Shown here one piece after another: positions 8,024 through 17,017 of a stretch of 64,000 bases of DNA. Source of the stretch: Thermus sp. 2.9 (GTDB taxonomy: Bacteria; Deinococcota; Deinococci; Deinococcales; Thermaceae); assembly GCF_000794385.1 (NCBI RefSeq), contig NZ_JTJB01000034.1, forward strand, positions 87,124 through 151,123, read 5' to 3'. A program made the position numbers and the translations under genes. Every line of letters starts with the position of its first letter. The first letter of the stretch is position 1. A model generated the notes under the pieces. That model made no database searches. It had not been told where the DNA came from and worked only from the letters and a program-made list of their open reading frames with translations.

Positions 8024-9488
8024 GGTCCTCCTGGTCATGGGGGGCACCTTGGCCTCGAGGGTCTTGGGCCTCCTGCGCCAGGCGGTCTTCAACGCCCTTT
8101 ACCCGGACGCCCTAAAGGACGCCTTCAACGTGGCCTACCGGGTGCCGAACCTCCTCAGGGAGCTTTTGGCGGAAGGGGCGGTGCAAAACGCCCTAATCCC
8201 CATCCTGAAAAATTTGCCCGAGGCCGAGGCCAGGTCCTTCGCCCGCCGCTTCGCCGCCTTCCTCTTGGGGGTGAACCTCCTCGTTTTGGGCCTCGGTTAC
8301 CTTCTCGCCCCCTGGGCGGTGGGGCTTTTGGTGGCGGAGGGAAGCCACCTGCGGGAGGAAGAGGCCTTCGCCCAGGTGGTCCACCTCACCCGGCTCCTCC
8401 TGCCCTTTCTCCTCGGCATCTCCATGGCCGCCCTTTTCTCCGCCCTCTTACAGGCGGAGGAGCGCTTCCTGCCCTACGCCTTAGGCCCCATCGCCTTCAA
8501 CCTGGCCGCCATCGGCCTCATGGCCCTCTTCCCTGGGGACCCCACCTTTTTGGGCCTTTCCGTGGCCCTGGGGGGGCTTTTGCAGGCGGCGGTTCAGCTT
8601 CCCTTCCTAAAGGGGCTTCGCCTGGAGTGGCGTTGGCACCCGGCCTTCGCCACGGCGCTTCTTCGCATTGGACCCTTCGCCTTCACCACCTCCTTGCGGC
8701 AGTTCTTGAACCTGGTTCTCACCAACATCCTCACCCGCTACCCTCCGGCGGCGGTGACGGGCTTTTACAACGCCGAGGTGGTGTTCCAGATGGCCTTGGG
8801 CCTTTTGGCCACGAGCCCGGCCATCGCCTACTTTCCCCGGATGAGCGCCCTAAAGGGGGAGGAGCTCGCCCGGTTCCTGGAAAGACCCCTCAAGCGCTTC
8901 TCCCTCCTCCTCGCCCTGGCGGGGGGGCTCTTCCTGGGGTTGGCGCCCTATGTGGTGGTGCTTCTTTTCGGCCTCTTCGGGCCCCTTACCCCGGAGAACC
9001 GGGCCTACAGCGCCCAGGTCCTCGCCGCCATGGGCTTGGCGGTGCTTCCTTGGGGGGTGAACACCTTTCTGCTCCGGGGCCTTTACGCCCTGGGGCGGGT
9101 GCGGCAGGCGGTGGGGGCGAGCGCCCTGGTGTTCCTCGCCAACACCTTGGGCTACTGGCTCCTGAGGGACGCCGGGCTTTTCGCCCTCAACCTGGCCACC
9201 GCCCTGGCGGGGTGGTTTGGCCTTGCCCTTTACCTTCGGCTTCTCGCGCGGGAAGGGGTGAGGGTTGGCTTCCTGCCCCATTATCTGGGAAAGGTCTACC
9301 TGGCGGGGTTTGTAGCCGCTTTGCCCGGGCTCTTGGTCCGGGTGGAGGATCCCCTAGCCGCCCTAGGGCCCCTTGTCCTGGGCGGGGGAGCGGGGGTTGG
9401 GCTTTTTGTCCTGGTGGGCTTTCTTCTGGGCCTGCCCCTTCGGGATGTCCTTTCCAAGCCTTTTGCAAGCGGAAGTAGAGGGGCTTGA
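8013..9488 (+). CDS. murJ: Lipid II flippase MurJ
   Basis: A 491-aa integral membrane protein with about 14 transmembrane helices of the MurJ/MviN (MOP) family, which moves lipid II across the membrane for peptidoglycan synthesis. The start MLRKVLLVMGGTLASRVLGLL, with FNVAYRVPNLLRELLAEGAVQNALIPIL after it, is the family signature: it includes the conserved Arg of helix 1 and the RVPN and E-G-A-x-x-A-x-x-P motifs that line the cavity. Length is normal. It starts inside the end of the upstream nuclease-like gene. There is no fused cytoplasmic pseudokinase tail as in mycobacteria. Confidence 0.92.
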   Translation: MLRKVLLVMGGTLASRVLGLLRQAVFNALYPDALKDAFNVAYRVPNLLRELLAEGAVQNALIPILKNLPEAEARSFARRFAAFLLGVNLLVLGLGYLLAPWAVGLLVAEGSHLREEEAFAQVVHLTRLLLPFLLGISMAALFSALLQAEERFLPYALGPIAFNLAAIGLMALFPGDPTFLGLSVALGGLLQAAVQLPFLKGLRLEWRWHPAFATALLRIGPFAFTTSLRQFLNLVLTNILTRYPPAAVTGFYNAEVVFQMALGLLATSPAIAYFPRMSALKGEELARFLERPLKRFSLLLALAGGLFLGLAPYVVVLLFGLFGPLTPENRAYSAQVLAAMGLAVLPWGVNTFLLRGLYALGRVRQAVGASALVFLANTLGYWLLRDAGLFALNLATALAGWFGLALYLRLLAREGVRVGFLPHYLGKVYLAGFVAALPGLLVRVEDPLAALGPLVLGGGAGVGLFVLVGFLLGLPLRDVLSKPFASGSRGA

Positions 9489-9655
9489 GCCTCCGTAGAG
9501 TCCGCCTGGGGGTCCCGCGCTCCAGGAGGATCCTGGCCCTGCTTAAGCGCCCCGAGCTCGTAGACCACCCTGGGGTAGTCGGTGCCGTCCCGGCCCGTGC
9601 GGCGTCGGTGGGGCTCAAAGAGGAAGGGAACGGCTGGCGGCCGGGGAGCCGTAGC

Positions 9656-11551
9656 CTAGCCACCATGGGCCGCTTGGCGGATGGCCTCCACCGCCTCCGG
9701 GTTTTCCAGGGCGGAGAGGTCCCCGGGGTCTTGGCCCAGGTAAGCGGCCCGCACCACCCGGCGCATCACCTTAGCGTTGCGGGTTTTGGGAAGGTCGGGC
9801 ACAAAGAGGACCCGCTCGGGCCTTAAGGGTTTACCCAGGGCCTCGGCCACCTTCTCCGCCACCGCCTCGGCGAGGGCGGGGCTTGCCTCCACCCCCGGCT
9901 TGAGGACGGCGAAGAGCACGATGGCCTCCCCCTTGACCGGGTCCGGCACCCCGATGGCGGCCGCTTCCTTCAGGGCGGGGTGGCCCAAGGCCGCCGTTTC
10001 CACCTCCGCCGGGCCCACCCGCTTGCCCGCCACCTTTAGGGTGTCGTCGCTTCGGCCCAGGATGAAGAAGTGCCCCTCCTCGTCCAAAAGGGCGAAGTCC
10101 CCGTGGACCCACACCCCGGGCACCTTGGCGAAGTAGGCGTCCAGGTAGCGGGCTTCGTCCCGCCAGAAGCCCTTGGTCATCCCGGGCCAGGGGGCGAGGA
10201 CGGCGAGCTCCCCCACTTGGTCCCGCACGGGCCTGCCCGCCTCGTCCAAAACCGCGGCCTTCATGCCGGGCACGGCGGTGTTGAACCCCATGGGTTTGAT
10301 GGGCTTCAGGAGGACGTTCCCCAGGATGCCCCCCGAAACCTCCGTTCCCCCGGAGTAGTTGACGATGGGCCGTTTTTCCTCCCCCACCACCCGGAAGAAC
10401 CAAAGATAGGGCTCGAGGTTCCAGGGCTCTCCCGTGGAGCCCAGGACCCGGAGGGAGGAGAGGTCGTGGGCCCGCACGGGGGCTTCCCCAAAGGGGATGA
10501 GGGCCCGCACCAGGGTGGGGGAGAGGCCCAGGTGGGTGAGGCGGTGGGCCTCCACCATCCGCCAAAGCCTCTCGGGGCCAGGGTGGTCGGGGGCGCCGTC
10601 GTAGAGGAAGCCCGTGCCCCCCAGGATGAGCCCCCCCAGGATGGCCCAAGGCCCCATCATCCAACCTAGGTCGGTGAACCAGAAGAGGCGGTCCTCCTCC
10701 TTGAGGTCAAAGAGGAGGGCCATGTCCAAGGCGGCCTTGAGGGGGAAGCCCGCGTGGTAGTGCACCGTGCCCTTGGGCCGGCCCGTGGTCCCGGAGGTGT
10801 AGATGAGCATGAAGGGGTCCATGCTTTCCATTTCCTCCGGAGGGGAGGTTTCGCCCCCCAGGGCGGCGTAGTCCACCTCCCCTGCCACTAAGGGAAGGCC
10901 CAAGCGCCGCACCACCAAAAGGCCTTCCGTGCCCGAAAGGGCTAAGGCCTTGCGGGCTTCCCCGAGGAGCTCCACCCTCCTTCCCCGCCGCAGGAAGCCG
11001 TCTTGGACGGCGAGGAGCCTAGCCTCGGCGTCTTTTAGGCGGATGGCGGCGGCCTCGGCGGCGTAGCCGGAGAAGATGGGGACGGCGATGGCCCCGAGCC
11101 AGGCAGTGGCGAGGAGGAGGGTGGCGGCCTCGAGGCCCATGGGCATCCAGATGCCCACCCGCTCCCCCCGGCCCACCCCGAGCGCCCTAAGCCCCGCCGC
11201 CACCCGGGCCACCTCCCTCCTAAGCTCCCCGTAGGTGAGGGCGCGCACCTGACCGTCCTCCGTTTCGTGGAGGAGGGCTGGGCGGTCCTCCGGGTGGCGC
11301 AGGGCTGCCTCCACCAGGTTGAGCCTTCCCCCTACGAAAAAGCGGGGGAAGGGGAAGCCTCCCTCAATGACCTTGCTGTAGGGCCTGCGCCAGGGCACGC
11401 CCAAGTGGCCCAAGAACTGGTGGTAGAAATCCTCCGCCTCCTCCACGCTGTAGCGGTAGAAGGCCTCGTAGTCATGGAAGCCCAGGGCCTCCATGAACCG
11501 GTAAAGCCGGGTGTTTCGGGCTTCCTCTTCGGGGTACCAGACCGGTTCCAT
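9656..11551 (-). CDS. AMP-forming acyl-CoA (acetyl-CoA-like) synthetase
   Basis: A 631-aa member of the ANL adenylating family. It activates a carboxylate as acyl-AMP and transfers it to CoA. Motifs are the P-loop YTSGTTGRPKG (residues 251-261), FTDLGWMMGPW, the NYSGGTEVSGG motif, VHGDFALLDEEGHFFILGRSDDTLKVAGKRVGP at the hinge, and the C-terminal catalytic lysine in TRNAKVMRR. The long N-terminal region (FYHQFLGHLGVPW) is like acetyl-CoA synthetases. The TGATG overlap with the upstream kinase gene and the GGAGG just before it set the start at 11551 and imply coupling. The acid used is not evident. Confidence 0.85.
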   Translation of the reverse strand: MEPVWYPEEEARNTRLYRFMEALGFHDYEAFYRYSVEEAEDFYHQFLGHLGVPWRRPYSKVIEGGFPFPRFFVGGRLNLVEAALRHPEDRPALLHETEDGQVRALTYGELRREVARVAAGLRALGVGRGERVGIWMPMGLEAATLLLATAWLGAIAVPIFSGYAAEAAAIRLKDAEARLLAVQDGFLRRGRRVELLGEARKALALSGTEGLLVVRRLGLPLVAGEVDYAALGGETSPPEEMESMDPFMLIYTSGTTGRPKGTVHYHAGFPLKAALDMALLFDLKEEDRLFWFTDLGWMMGPWAILGGLILGGTGFLYDGAPDHPGPERLWRMVEAHRLTHLGLSPTLVRALIPFGEAPVRAHDLSSLRVLGSTGEPWNLEPYLWFFRVVGEEKRPIVNYSGGTEVSGGILGNVLLKPIKPMGFNTAVPGMKAAVLDEAGRPVRDQVGELAVLAPWPGMTKGFWRDEARYLDAYFAKVPGVWVHGDFALLDEEGHFFILGRSDDTLKVAGKRVGPAEVETAALGHPALKEAAAIGVPDPVKGEAIVLFAVLKPGVEASPALAEAVAEKVAEALGKPLRPERVLFVPDLPKTRNAKVMRRVVRAAYLGQDPGDLSALENPEAVEAIRQAAHGG

Positions 11552-12381
11552 CACTTCCTCCAAAAGGGAAAGCGCTTGGGTTTCTTGGGCTCCTGGGGCT
11601 CCGTGGGCGGGCCCTGGGGGTGGCGGAGCACCTCCAGGAAGCCCTTGAGGTCCAGGCGTTCTTCCGGGCGCTTGGCGAGGAGGCGCCTGAGGGCCTTGTC
11701 CAGCCTTGGGGGTAGGCTCGTGGGGGGCGGGGGGAGGAGGAGGTGGGCCTGGCGGAGCTCTTCCAGGCTTTCCCCCCGAAAAGGCCGCTTGCCGGTGAGG
11801 AGCTCGTAGGCCATGACGCCGAAGGCGTAGGCTTCGCTTTTCGGGCTCGGCAGGGCTCCCAAAAAGAGCTCTGGGGCCAGGTAGTGCGGGCTTCCGGCGT
11901 ACTCGGGGCTGCCCTCCACCAAGGAGCGTAACGTGCCGAGGTCCCCCAGCTTGTAGTGGCCCCCGTCAATAAAGACGTTGGAGGGCTTCACGTCCTGGTG
12001 CAGAAAGCCCTTCTCGTGAAGATATAAAAGGGCTTCTCCCACCTCCAAAAGCGCCTTCACCGCTTCCTCCCGGGGCAGGGGGTCCCGGTGGAGGCGCTCC
12101 TCCAAGGTGCCTTCCTCCAAGTACTCCAGGGCCAAGAAGGCCTCCTCCCCCAAGGGCACCCCCGCCAGGCCCCGCACCAGGTGGGGGTGCTTGAGGGAGA
12201 GGGATAGGGTCACCTCCCGGGCGAAGCGCTCCGCCAGCTTGGGGTTTTGGCGCACCTCCTTCTTGGGGAGCTTCAGGGCCACCTTCCCCAGGCTCGGGGC
12301 CTCGGCCAGGTAGACTTGGGCCGTCTGGCCCAGGCCCAGGAGCATGAGGAGGCGAAAGTCCTTGCGCTTCAAGCTACTCAA
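11551..12381 (-). CDS. Ser/Thr protein kinase (Hanks type), soluble
   Basis: A 276-aa single-domain kinase. The glycine loop is GLGQTAQVYLA, the ATP lysine is Lys37 in VALKL, Glu56 lies in the C helix, and the catalytic loop reads HQDVKPSN (His128, Asp130) in place of HRD. The DLG (Asp147) replaces DFG and the APE motif is present, so it should be active. HQD means it lacks the RD arginine and may not need activation-loop phosphorylation. There is no membrane segment or sensor domain. The start is TTG at 12381, overlapping the upstream stop by eight bases; a second TTG at 12372 is the alternative. It is translationally coupled to the acyl-CoA synthetase gene, which could be its target. Confidence 0.85.
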   Translation of the reverse strand: MSSLKRKDFRLLMLLGLGQTAQVYLAEAPSLGKVALKLPKKEVRQNPKLAERFAREVTLSLSLKHPHLVRGLAGVPLGEEAFLALEYLEEGTLEERLHRDPLPREEAVKALLEVGEALLYLHEKGFLHQDVKPSNVFIDGGHYKLGDLGTLRSLVEGSPEYAGSPHYLAPELFLGALPSPKSEAYAFGVMAYELLTGKRPFRGESLEELRQAHLLLPPPPTSLPPRLDKALRRLLAKRPEERLDLKGFLEVLRHPQGPPTEPQEPKKPKRFPFWRK

Positions 12382-13048
12382 GGACCAAGACCCCTCCCGG
12401 CTTCAGGGCGTGCCCCTCCACCCCCCGCTCCCCGGCCTTCTGGGCGAAGGCCTCCCCATCTTGCCGTATGGGGGGGAAGGTGTTGTAGTGGATGGGCACC
12501 ACCTTTTTGGGTTTGAGGAGGTCTAGGGCCTTTAAGGCGTCCTCCGGCCCCATGGTGAAGTGATCCCCGATGGGTAAGAAGGCGAGGTCCAGGCCCACCT
12601 CCCCGATGAGGCGCATGTCCGAGAAGAGGGCGGTGTCCCCGGCGTGGTAGATGCGCTTGCCGCCAAGCTCCAGGATGACCCCCATGGGCATGCCCCCGTA
12701 GGTGCCGTCGGGGAAGCTGGAGGAGTGCCAGGCGGGGGTCCACTTTAGCCAGCCCCCTTCAAAGCGGTGGGTGCCCCCGATGTTCATGGGGATGCTCTTG
12801 GCCCCGTGCTTTTCGGCGTAGGTGGCGATCTCAAAGGTGGAGACCACCACCCCGCCCTTCTTGGAAAGGGCCACGGCGTCCCCGAAGTGGTCCCCGTGGG
12901 CGTGGGTTACCAGGATGAGGTCGGCTTGGACCTCCGCCACGGAGGCCGCCGCCAGGGGGTTTCCCGTGAGGAAAGGGTCTATGACCACCTTGGTCTTGCC
13001 GTCGGAAAGCCAGACCGCCGAGTGGCCCAGGTAACGGATCTCCAGCAT
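12374..13048 (-). CDS. UPF0173-family metal-dependent hydrolase
   Basis: A 224-aa metallo-beta-lactamase-fold enzyme. The metal site is seen in VTHAHGDHFGD (HxHxDH), with further ligands in TPAWHSSS, YHAGDTALF and VPIHYNTFP. This set identifies the UPF0173/UlaG-like hydrolases, whose substrates are mostly unknown. ATG 13048 is chosen because a near-perfect AAAGGAGGT lies five bases upstream; an upstream in-frame GTG would sit inside that site. It is the first gene of a three-gene run with the kinase and acyl-CoA synthetase. A TATAGT box lies 20 bases upstream. Confidence 0.88.
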   Translation of the reverse strand: MLEIRYLGHSAVWLSDGKTKVVIDPFLTGNPLAAASVAEVQADLILVTHAHGDHFGDAVALSKKGGVVVSTFEIATYAEKHGAKSIPMNIGGTHRFEGGWLKWTPAWHSSSFPDGTYGGMPMGVILELGGKRIYHAGDTALFSDMRLIGEVGLDLAFLPIGDHFTMGPEDALKALDLLKPKKVVPIHYNTFPPIRQDGEAFAQKAGERGVEGHALKPGGVLVLE

Positions 13049-13068
13049 AGGCACCTCCTTTAGAAGGC

Positions 13069-13074
13069 ACTATA
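13069..13074 (-). promoter_or_regulatory. -10 box for the UPF0173-kinase-synthetase operon
   Basis: TATAGT on the minus strand is followed by a short leader of about 13 bases that carries AAAGGAGGT before ATG 13048. This promoter is leadered, unlike most in the window. It overlaps the 3' end of the next upstream gene. Confidence 0.55.
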
Positions 13075-13441
13075 CCGGAGAAGGGGCTTGGGGGGAAAGG
13101 GCACGTTCTAAGTAGCGGTGGAATAGGGCTTCCAAGATTTTGGCGAAGGCCTTTTCGCCCCAGCTCCTTCCCTCGGGCAGAACCAAGGTGAGCTCCAGCT
13201 CCAGTTCCCATCCCTCCTGAACCCGGTGCGCCTGGCCCTCCACCCGCAAGGAAGGGGGAGGTAGGGGCAGGGCCATGAGGCGCTCGCCCTCCAGCCGGCT
13301 GGCGAAGGGGAGGACCAGCTCCCCCAGCACGGGGTTTTCCTGGCGCAGCACCCCTCGGAGCTCACGGCCGTGAAGATGCACCTCCAGGGGAAGTCCTTGG
13401 GGCAGGCTGCCGTTTAGGTGAAGCTGGAGCCTGGCCTTCAT
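13070..13441 (-). CDS. Hypothetical protein, 123 aa
   Basis: A small beta-rich protein starting MKARLQLHLNGSLPQGLPLEV. Alternating polar and hydrophobic residues suggest a beta-barrel or sandwich. The middle LRVEGQAHRVQEGWELELELTLVLPEG resembles a lipid- or polyketide-binding START/SRPBCC-type strand pattern, but I see no decisive motif. The start overlaps the upstream stop by four bases (ATGA). Function unknown. Confidence 0.6.
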   Translation of the reverse strand: MKARLQLHLNGSLPQGLPLEVHLHGRELRGVLRQENPVLGELVLPFASRLEGERLMALPLPPPSLRVEGQAHRVQEGWELELELTLVLPEGRSWGEKAFAKILEALFHRYLERALSPQAPSPV

Positions 13442-13647
13442 CCTTCCACCCACTCCACCCGCACCCGGCCTTCCTTGAGGAGGCGGGAAACCTCGGCGTC
13501 GGGGACGTTGAGGAGCCGGGGAAGCTCGCGGAACCGGGGCGTGGCCGAGGCCAGGCCCACCCGCACGATGAGCACGTCCTCCTCTTCCGCGCGCCCGATG
13601 CGCCACACCAGGTGCTGGCCGAGGAGGTCTAGGAGGTCCTTCTCCAC
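13438..13647 (-). CDS. Small hypothetical protein, 69 aa
   Basis: A 69-aa soluble protein, MEKDLLDLLGQHLVWRIGRA at the start. The C-terminal half, PRFRELPRLLNVPDAEVSRLLKEG, has the look of a helix-turn-helix or a short helical hairpin. The start is GTG at 13647, six bases after a TAGGCT box, so it may be leaderless. It is coupled to the 123-aa gene by an ATGA overlap. Function unknown. Confidence 0.55.
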   Translation of the reverse strand: MEKDLLDLLGQHLVWRIGRAEEEDVLIVRVGLASATPRFRELPRLLNVPDAEVSRLLKEGRVRVEWVEG

Positions 13648-13732
13648 CCCTTTAGCCTACCCCGCCTTTGGGCTCGGGTGTGTAAGGCGCTGAAACGTGG
13701 GGGCGTTAGAGCGGGGCAAAAGGCCTTGTGTG

Positions 13733-13738
13733 TAGACT
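13733..13738 (+). promoter_or_regulatory. -10 box for the aldehyde oxidoreductase gene
   Basis: TAGACT lies 23 bases before ATG 13762. The short leader contains GGAGGTGA at 13752-13759, an almost perfect anti-Shine-Dalgarno match that fixes the start at 13762 over the in-frame GTG at 13756. A -35 is not clear. Confidence 0.5.
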
Positions 13739-13761
13739 CTCCTTAAGAGGCGGAGGTGAGT

Positions 13762-15474
13762 ATGTGGCGGTCTATACGGCTTGACCTGGCGGCGAAAAAG
13801 GCCCATTGGGAAGAGATCCCACCCGAAGCGGTGGCCTGGGGCGGGCGCTACCGCACGGCCCACCTCCTTTGGGAGCGGGAGGCCTACCGCTTTGACCCCT
13901 TATCCCCGGAAAACCCCCTGGTCTTCGCCATCGGTCCCCTGGCGGGCACGGGGTTTTCCAACGCCAACCGCACCAGCGTGGGCACCCGGAGCCCCCTCAC
14001 CCTGGGCATCAAGGAGGCCAACGGGGGCGGGACCTTCGGCTACGCCTTGGGGCAGATGAGGGTGGCCCACCTGGTCCTCGAGGGCCAAAGCCCCGAGTGG
14101 GTGGTGGTGCGCCTCACCAAGGAAGGGGAGGTCTTCTTTGACCCGGCGGAGGGGCTTTTGGGCCTGGGAAACTTTGAGGCGGCGAAGCGGCTTTTCGCCG
14201 CCTACGGCCGGAAGATCGCCTTCGCCCTTCTGGGGCCGGTGGGGGAGTATTTAGGGCTCTTATCCGGCATCGCCTTTTCCGACACAGATGGGCGCCCTTC
14301 CCGCCTCGCCGCCCGGGGGGGTGTGGGGGCGGTGATGGGGTCCAAGCGGGTGAAGGCCATCGTGGTGGAGGTGCCGGGGAAGGTGGAGGTCTTTGACAAG
14401 CCCAAGGTCCTGGAGGGGGTGCGCCGTTACGCCCAGCTCCTGCGGGAAGACCCCTTGGTCATGCAGTTTTACAACGCCATCGGCACCATGGGCATGGCGG
14501 ACTTCCAAAACGCCTTCGGCGGGCTTCCCGTGAGGAACTTCCGCCAGGGGCGCCTGGCTCCCCCGGAGGAATTCCGCATGGGCGGGCAGCACATCGCCCC
14601 CCTGAACAAGTCCCGGGGGGGCAAGCACACCCACGCCTGCATGCCGGGGTGCGTGATCCAGTGCTCCAACGTCATCGTGGACGAGAAGGGGGAGGAGGTG
14701 GTTTCCCCTCTGGAGTACGAGACCATCGGCCTCCTGGGCACCAACTGCGGCCTTACCGACCCGGACCAGCTCGCCCGGCTCAACCGCCTGGCCAACGACC
14801 TGGGGATTGACACCATTGAGACGGGGGCGAGCCTCGCCCTTTACATGGAAAAGGGCCTGGCGGACTGGGGGGACTACGCCTTCATGGAAGCCAAACTAAA
14901 GTCCCTCTACACCCCAAGCGAGGAGGCGCGGCTTCTCGCCCAGGGCACGGCCCGGCTTGGGGAGGCCTTGGGGGTGCGAAGGGTTCCCGTGATTAAGCGC
15001 CAGGCCATCAGCGCTTACGACCCAAGGGTGGTGGAGGCCACGGGCATCACCATGATGGTCACCGCCCAAGGGGCGGACCACACCGCCGGGAACGCGCCCC
15101 GGCTGGAAACCCGGGCCATGAAGCCCGAGGAGATCCTCGAGGCCAGCTACCAAGCCCAGGTCAACGCCGCCGCCAACGACAGCCTGGGGCTTTGCGTCTT
15201 CGGGGGGAGCGTCACCAACAAGGAGGTGGCCTTCATCGTGGAGAGCGTGAACGCCGCCTTGGGCACCCGCTTGGGCCCGGGCTTCTGGCGGGAGCTTGGG
15301 GAGGGGGTTTTGCGCCTGGAACACCGCTTCAACCACCAAGCGGGCTTCACCCACGAGGACGACCGCCTGCCCGCCTTCTTCTATGAGGAGCCGGTGCCGC
15401 CCAAGAACTACACCGCCCGCTTCCGCCCGGAAGACCTTTCCCCGCTTTACGCCAGGCTCCACCAGGAGGGCTAG
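13762..15474 (+). CDS. aor: Aldehyde:ferredoxin oxidoreductase (tungsten/molybdopterin) family
   Basis: A 570-aa AOR-family enzyme that oxidises aldehydes to acids with ferredoxin at a bis-pterin W or Mo centre. The N-terminal pterin-binding part shows SIRLDLAAKKA, then GPLAGTGFSNANRTSVGTRSP and the SRLAARGGVGAVMGSKRVKAI motif. Cluster cysteines are Cys293, Cys297 and Cys301 (CMPGCVIQC) and Cys478 (LGLCVFGG). The first spacing is C-x3-C, one longer than the classical C-x2-C. The motif IDTIETGASLALYMEKG binds pterin. No dedicated ferredoxin or cofactor gene is adjacent. It stands alone with the small membrane protein that follows four bases later. Confidence 0.9.
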   Translation: MWRSIRLDLAAKKAHWEEIPPEAVAWGGRYRTAHLLWEREAYRFDPLSPENPLVFAIGPLAGTGFSNANRTSVGTRSPLTLGIKEANGGGTFGYALGQMRVAHLVLEGQSPEWVVVRLTKEGEVFFDPAEGLLGLGNFEAAKRLFAAYGRKIAFALLGPVGEYLGLLSGIAFSDTDGRPSRLAARGGVGAVMGSKRVKAIVVEVPGKVEVFDKPKVLEGVRRYAQLLREDPLVMQFYNAIGTMGMADFQNAFGGLPVRNFRQGRLAPPEEFRMGGQHIAPLNKSRGGKHTHACMPGCVIQCSNVIVDEKGEEVVSPLEYETIGLLGTNCGLTDPDQLARLNRLANDLGIDTIETGASLALYMEKGLADWGDYAFMEAKLKSLYTPSEEARLLAQGTARLGEALGVRRVPVIKRQAISAYDPRVVEATGITMMVTAQGADHTAGNAPRLETRAMKPEEILEASYQAQVNAAANDSLGLCVFGGSVTNKEVAFIVESVNAALGTRLGPGFWRELGEGVLRLEHRFNHQAGFTHEDDRLPAFFYEEPVPPKNYTARFRPEDLSPLYARLHQEG

Positions 15475-15477
15475 GCC

Positions 15478-15897
15478 GTGGGGGAAAAGCCCCTTTGGGA
15501 AGCGGCCTTCGCCGAGCTTTCCCCCCTTGCCTTCTATGGAGGGGTGGGGCTTCTGGCGGGGCTTTGGGCCCTGGGGGAGGCCCCGGGGTGGGTTTGGCTT
15601 TGCCTTTACCCTTGGTGGCGGCTTCGCCTTGGGTGGCGGGCCTACTTGTACCCGGGGCGCCTCATCCTGAAGCCACCCTTGGGCTTGGCCCGGGCCGTGC
15701 CCTTGGCGCAGGTGGAGGGGGTGGAGGTGGGCTTTTGGCCCGCCGGGCCTTTGGCGAGGGGGAGACGTGCCCTTTTCCTCCTCTTGGCCAACGGGGAGAG
15801 GCTTCCCTTGCCCCTATCCGAGCCCGAGGCCCTGGCGGAGCGCCTTAGAGCACTTCTAGAAGGGCGAACTTCAGGTAGTGGGTCTCCGGGTGGTTGA
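15478..15897 (+). CDS. Small membrane protein, PH-like (bPH) type
   Basis: A 139-aa protein. Two hydrophobic segments lie between residues 15 and 60 ([17 protein letters not shown] and [10 protein letters not shown]), followed by a soluble part with [28 protein letters not shown]. That pattern of strand, basic turn and L-x-x-V-x-x-V fits bacterial PH-like domains of membrane proteins. The start is GTG, three bases after the AOR stop, with AGGAGGG upstream, so it is probably co-translated with AOR. The last 53 bases overlap the convergent rlmO gene, which is long for this genome; the true C-terminus may be shorter if there is an indel. Confidence 0.55.
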   Translation: MGEKPLWEAAFAELSPLAFYGGVGLLAGLWALGEAPGWVWLCLYPWWRLRLGWRAYLYPGRLILKPPLGLARAVPLAQVEGVEVGFWPAGPLARGRRALFLLLANGERLPLPLSEPEALAERLRALLEGRTSGSGSPGG

Positions 15898-16990
15898 GGA
15901 GGACGGGGTGGTCAAAGCCCTGGCCTCGCTTCTCCAAAACCCGCAGGCTGCGGTGGGCGTCCTGGGCGGCTTCCCGGAGCATCTCGTAAAAGAGGGGCTC
16001 GGTGAGGTGGTGGCTGCAGCTCGCCGTGGCCAAGATCCCCCCCTCCTTCAGGAGCTTGATGGCCCTGAGGTTCACCTCCTTGTAGGCCCGGTAGGCCCGC
16101 TCCACGTCCTTCTTGCCCTTGGCGAAGGCCGGGGGGTCCAGGACGATGAGGTCAAACCGCTCCCCCGCCTTTTCCAGGCTTCTTAGGTAGTCAAAGGCGT
16201 TGGCCTCCACCGTCTTGAGGTTTAGGCCGTTTAGGCGGGCGTTCTCCTCGGCCCGCTGCAGGGCGTCCTTGGAGCTGTCCACGCTGATCACCTCCCGGAA
16301 GCCCAAGGCCAGGTGCAGGCCGAAGCCCCCGGCGTAGCTGAAGACGTCCAAAGCCCGCTCTCCCCGGAAGCGCTCCATGAGGATGCGGTTTTCCCGCTGG
16401 TCCAGGTAGGCCCCCGTCTTCTGCCCCTCCAGGAGGTCCACCAGGTAGCGCACCCCTCCTTCCCGCACCGCCACCCGCTCGGGTACCGGGCCGAGGAGGG
16501 GGCGGACGTAAAGGGGTAGCCCCTCTAGCTCCCGGCTCTTGGCGTCGTTCTTGGCCAGGACGCTTTTTGCCAGGGGCTTAAGCCTTTCCGCCACCTGGGG
16601 CAGAAGGCCTTCCCAGGCGTGGGCCGTGGCCTGGACCACGACGTGGCCGGCGTAGTAGTCCACCACCAGCCCGGGCAGGAAGTCCCCCTCGGCGTGGGCC
16701 AGGCGGAAGCCGCCTTCGGGCTCGCCCTCTAGGTGGGGCAGGCGGCGGCGGAGGGCGGTGTCCAGGTTATCCAAGAGGGCCTTCACCGGGTCTTCCGCCG
16801 GGCGGAAGCGGTAGGCCCGCACCGCGAGGTCGCTTTGCGGGTTGTAGAGGGCTAGGGCCAAAAAGCGCTTGCCCCAGTAGACGGGGTAAAGGCCCGGCGC
16901 ATCCGGGCCCGAGAGCACGTCGCGGCGGAAGACCCATAGGTGGCGGGAAAGAAGGCGGGCGGCCCCGCGTTCGTTGACGAGAATCCTCAC
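15845..16990 (-). CDS. rlmO: 23S rRNA (cytosine-5) methyltransferase RlmO-like
   Basis: A 381-aa SAM-dependent methyltransferase. The N-terminal PUA domain reads [21 protein letters not shown]; the central domain and the Rossmann core carry [16 protein letters not shown] (SAM motif I), the acid loop [11 protein letters not shown], motif [14 protein letters not shown] and the catalytic cysteine in [10 protein letters not shown]. This order and sequence matches the T. thermophilus enzyme that makes m5C at 23S position 1942, which in that species also lies next to the V-ATPase operon (from memory). The GTG start lies six bases from TATACT. It diverges from the ATPase operon. Confidence 0.85.
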   Translation of the reverse strand: MRILVNERGAARLLSRHLWVFRRDVLSGPDAPGLYPVYWGKRFLALALYNPQSDLAVRAYRFRPAEDPVKALLDNLDTALRRRLPHLEGEPEGGFRLAHAEGDFLPGLVVDYYAGHVVVQATAHAWEGLLPQVAERLKPLAKSVLAKNDAKSRELEGLPLYVRPLLGPVPERVAVREGGVRYLVDLLEGQKTGAYLDQRENRILMERFRGERALDVFSYAGGFGLHLALGFREVISVDSSKDALQRAEENARLNGLNLKTVEANAFDYLRSLEKAGERFDLIVLDPPAFAKGKKDVERAYRAYKEVNLRAIKLLKEGGILATASCSHHLTEPLFYEMLREAAQDAHRSLRVLEKRGQGFDHPVLLNHPETHYLKFALLEVL

Positions 16991-16996
16991 CGCTTC

Positions 16997-17002
16997 AGTA
17001 TA
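16997..17002 (-). promoter_or_regulatory. Leaderless -10 box for rlmO
   Basis: TATACT on the minus strand, six bases before GTG 16990. It is back to back with the V-ATPase promoter. Confidence 0.6.
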
Positions 17003-17017
17003 CTTAGGCGGGGTTGG

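Noticed and set aside
9187..9666. A 159-codon minus-strand frame across the end of murJ
   Set aside because: Most of it lies opposite murJ and is rich in Arg, Pro and Gly. Only the spacer part has any coding look, noted as a low-interest finding.
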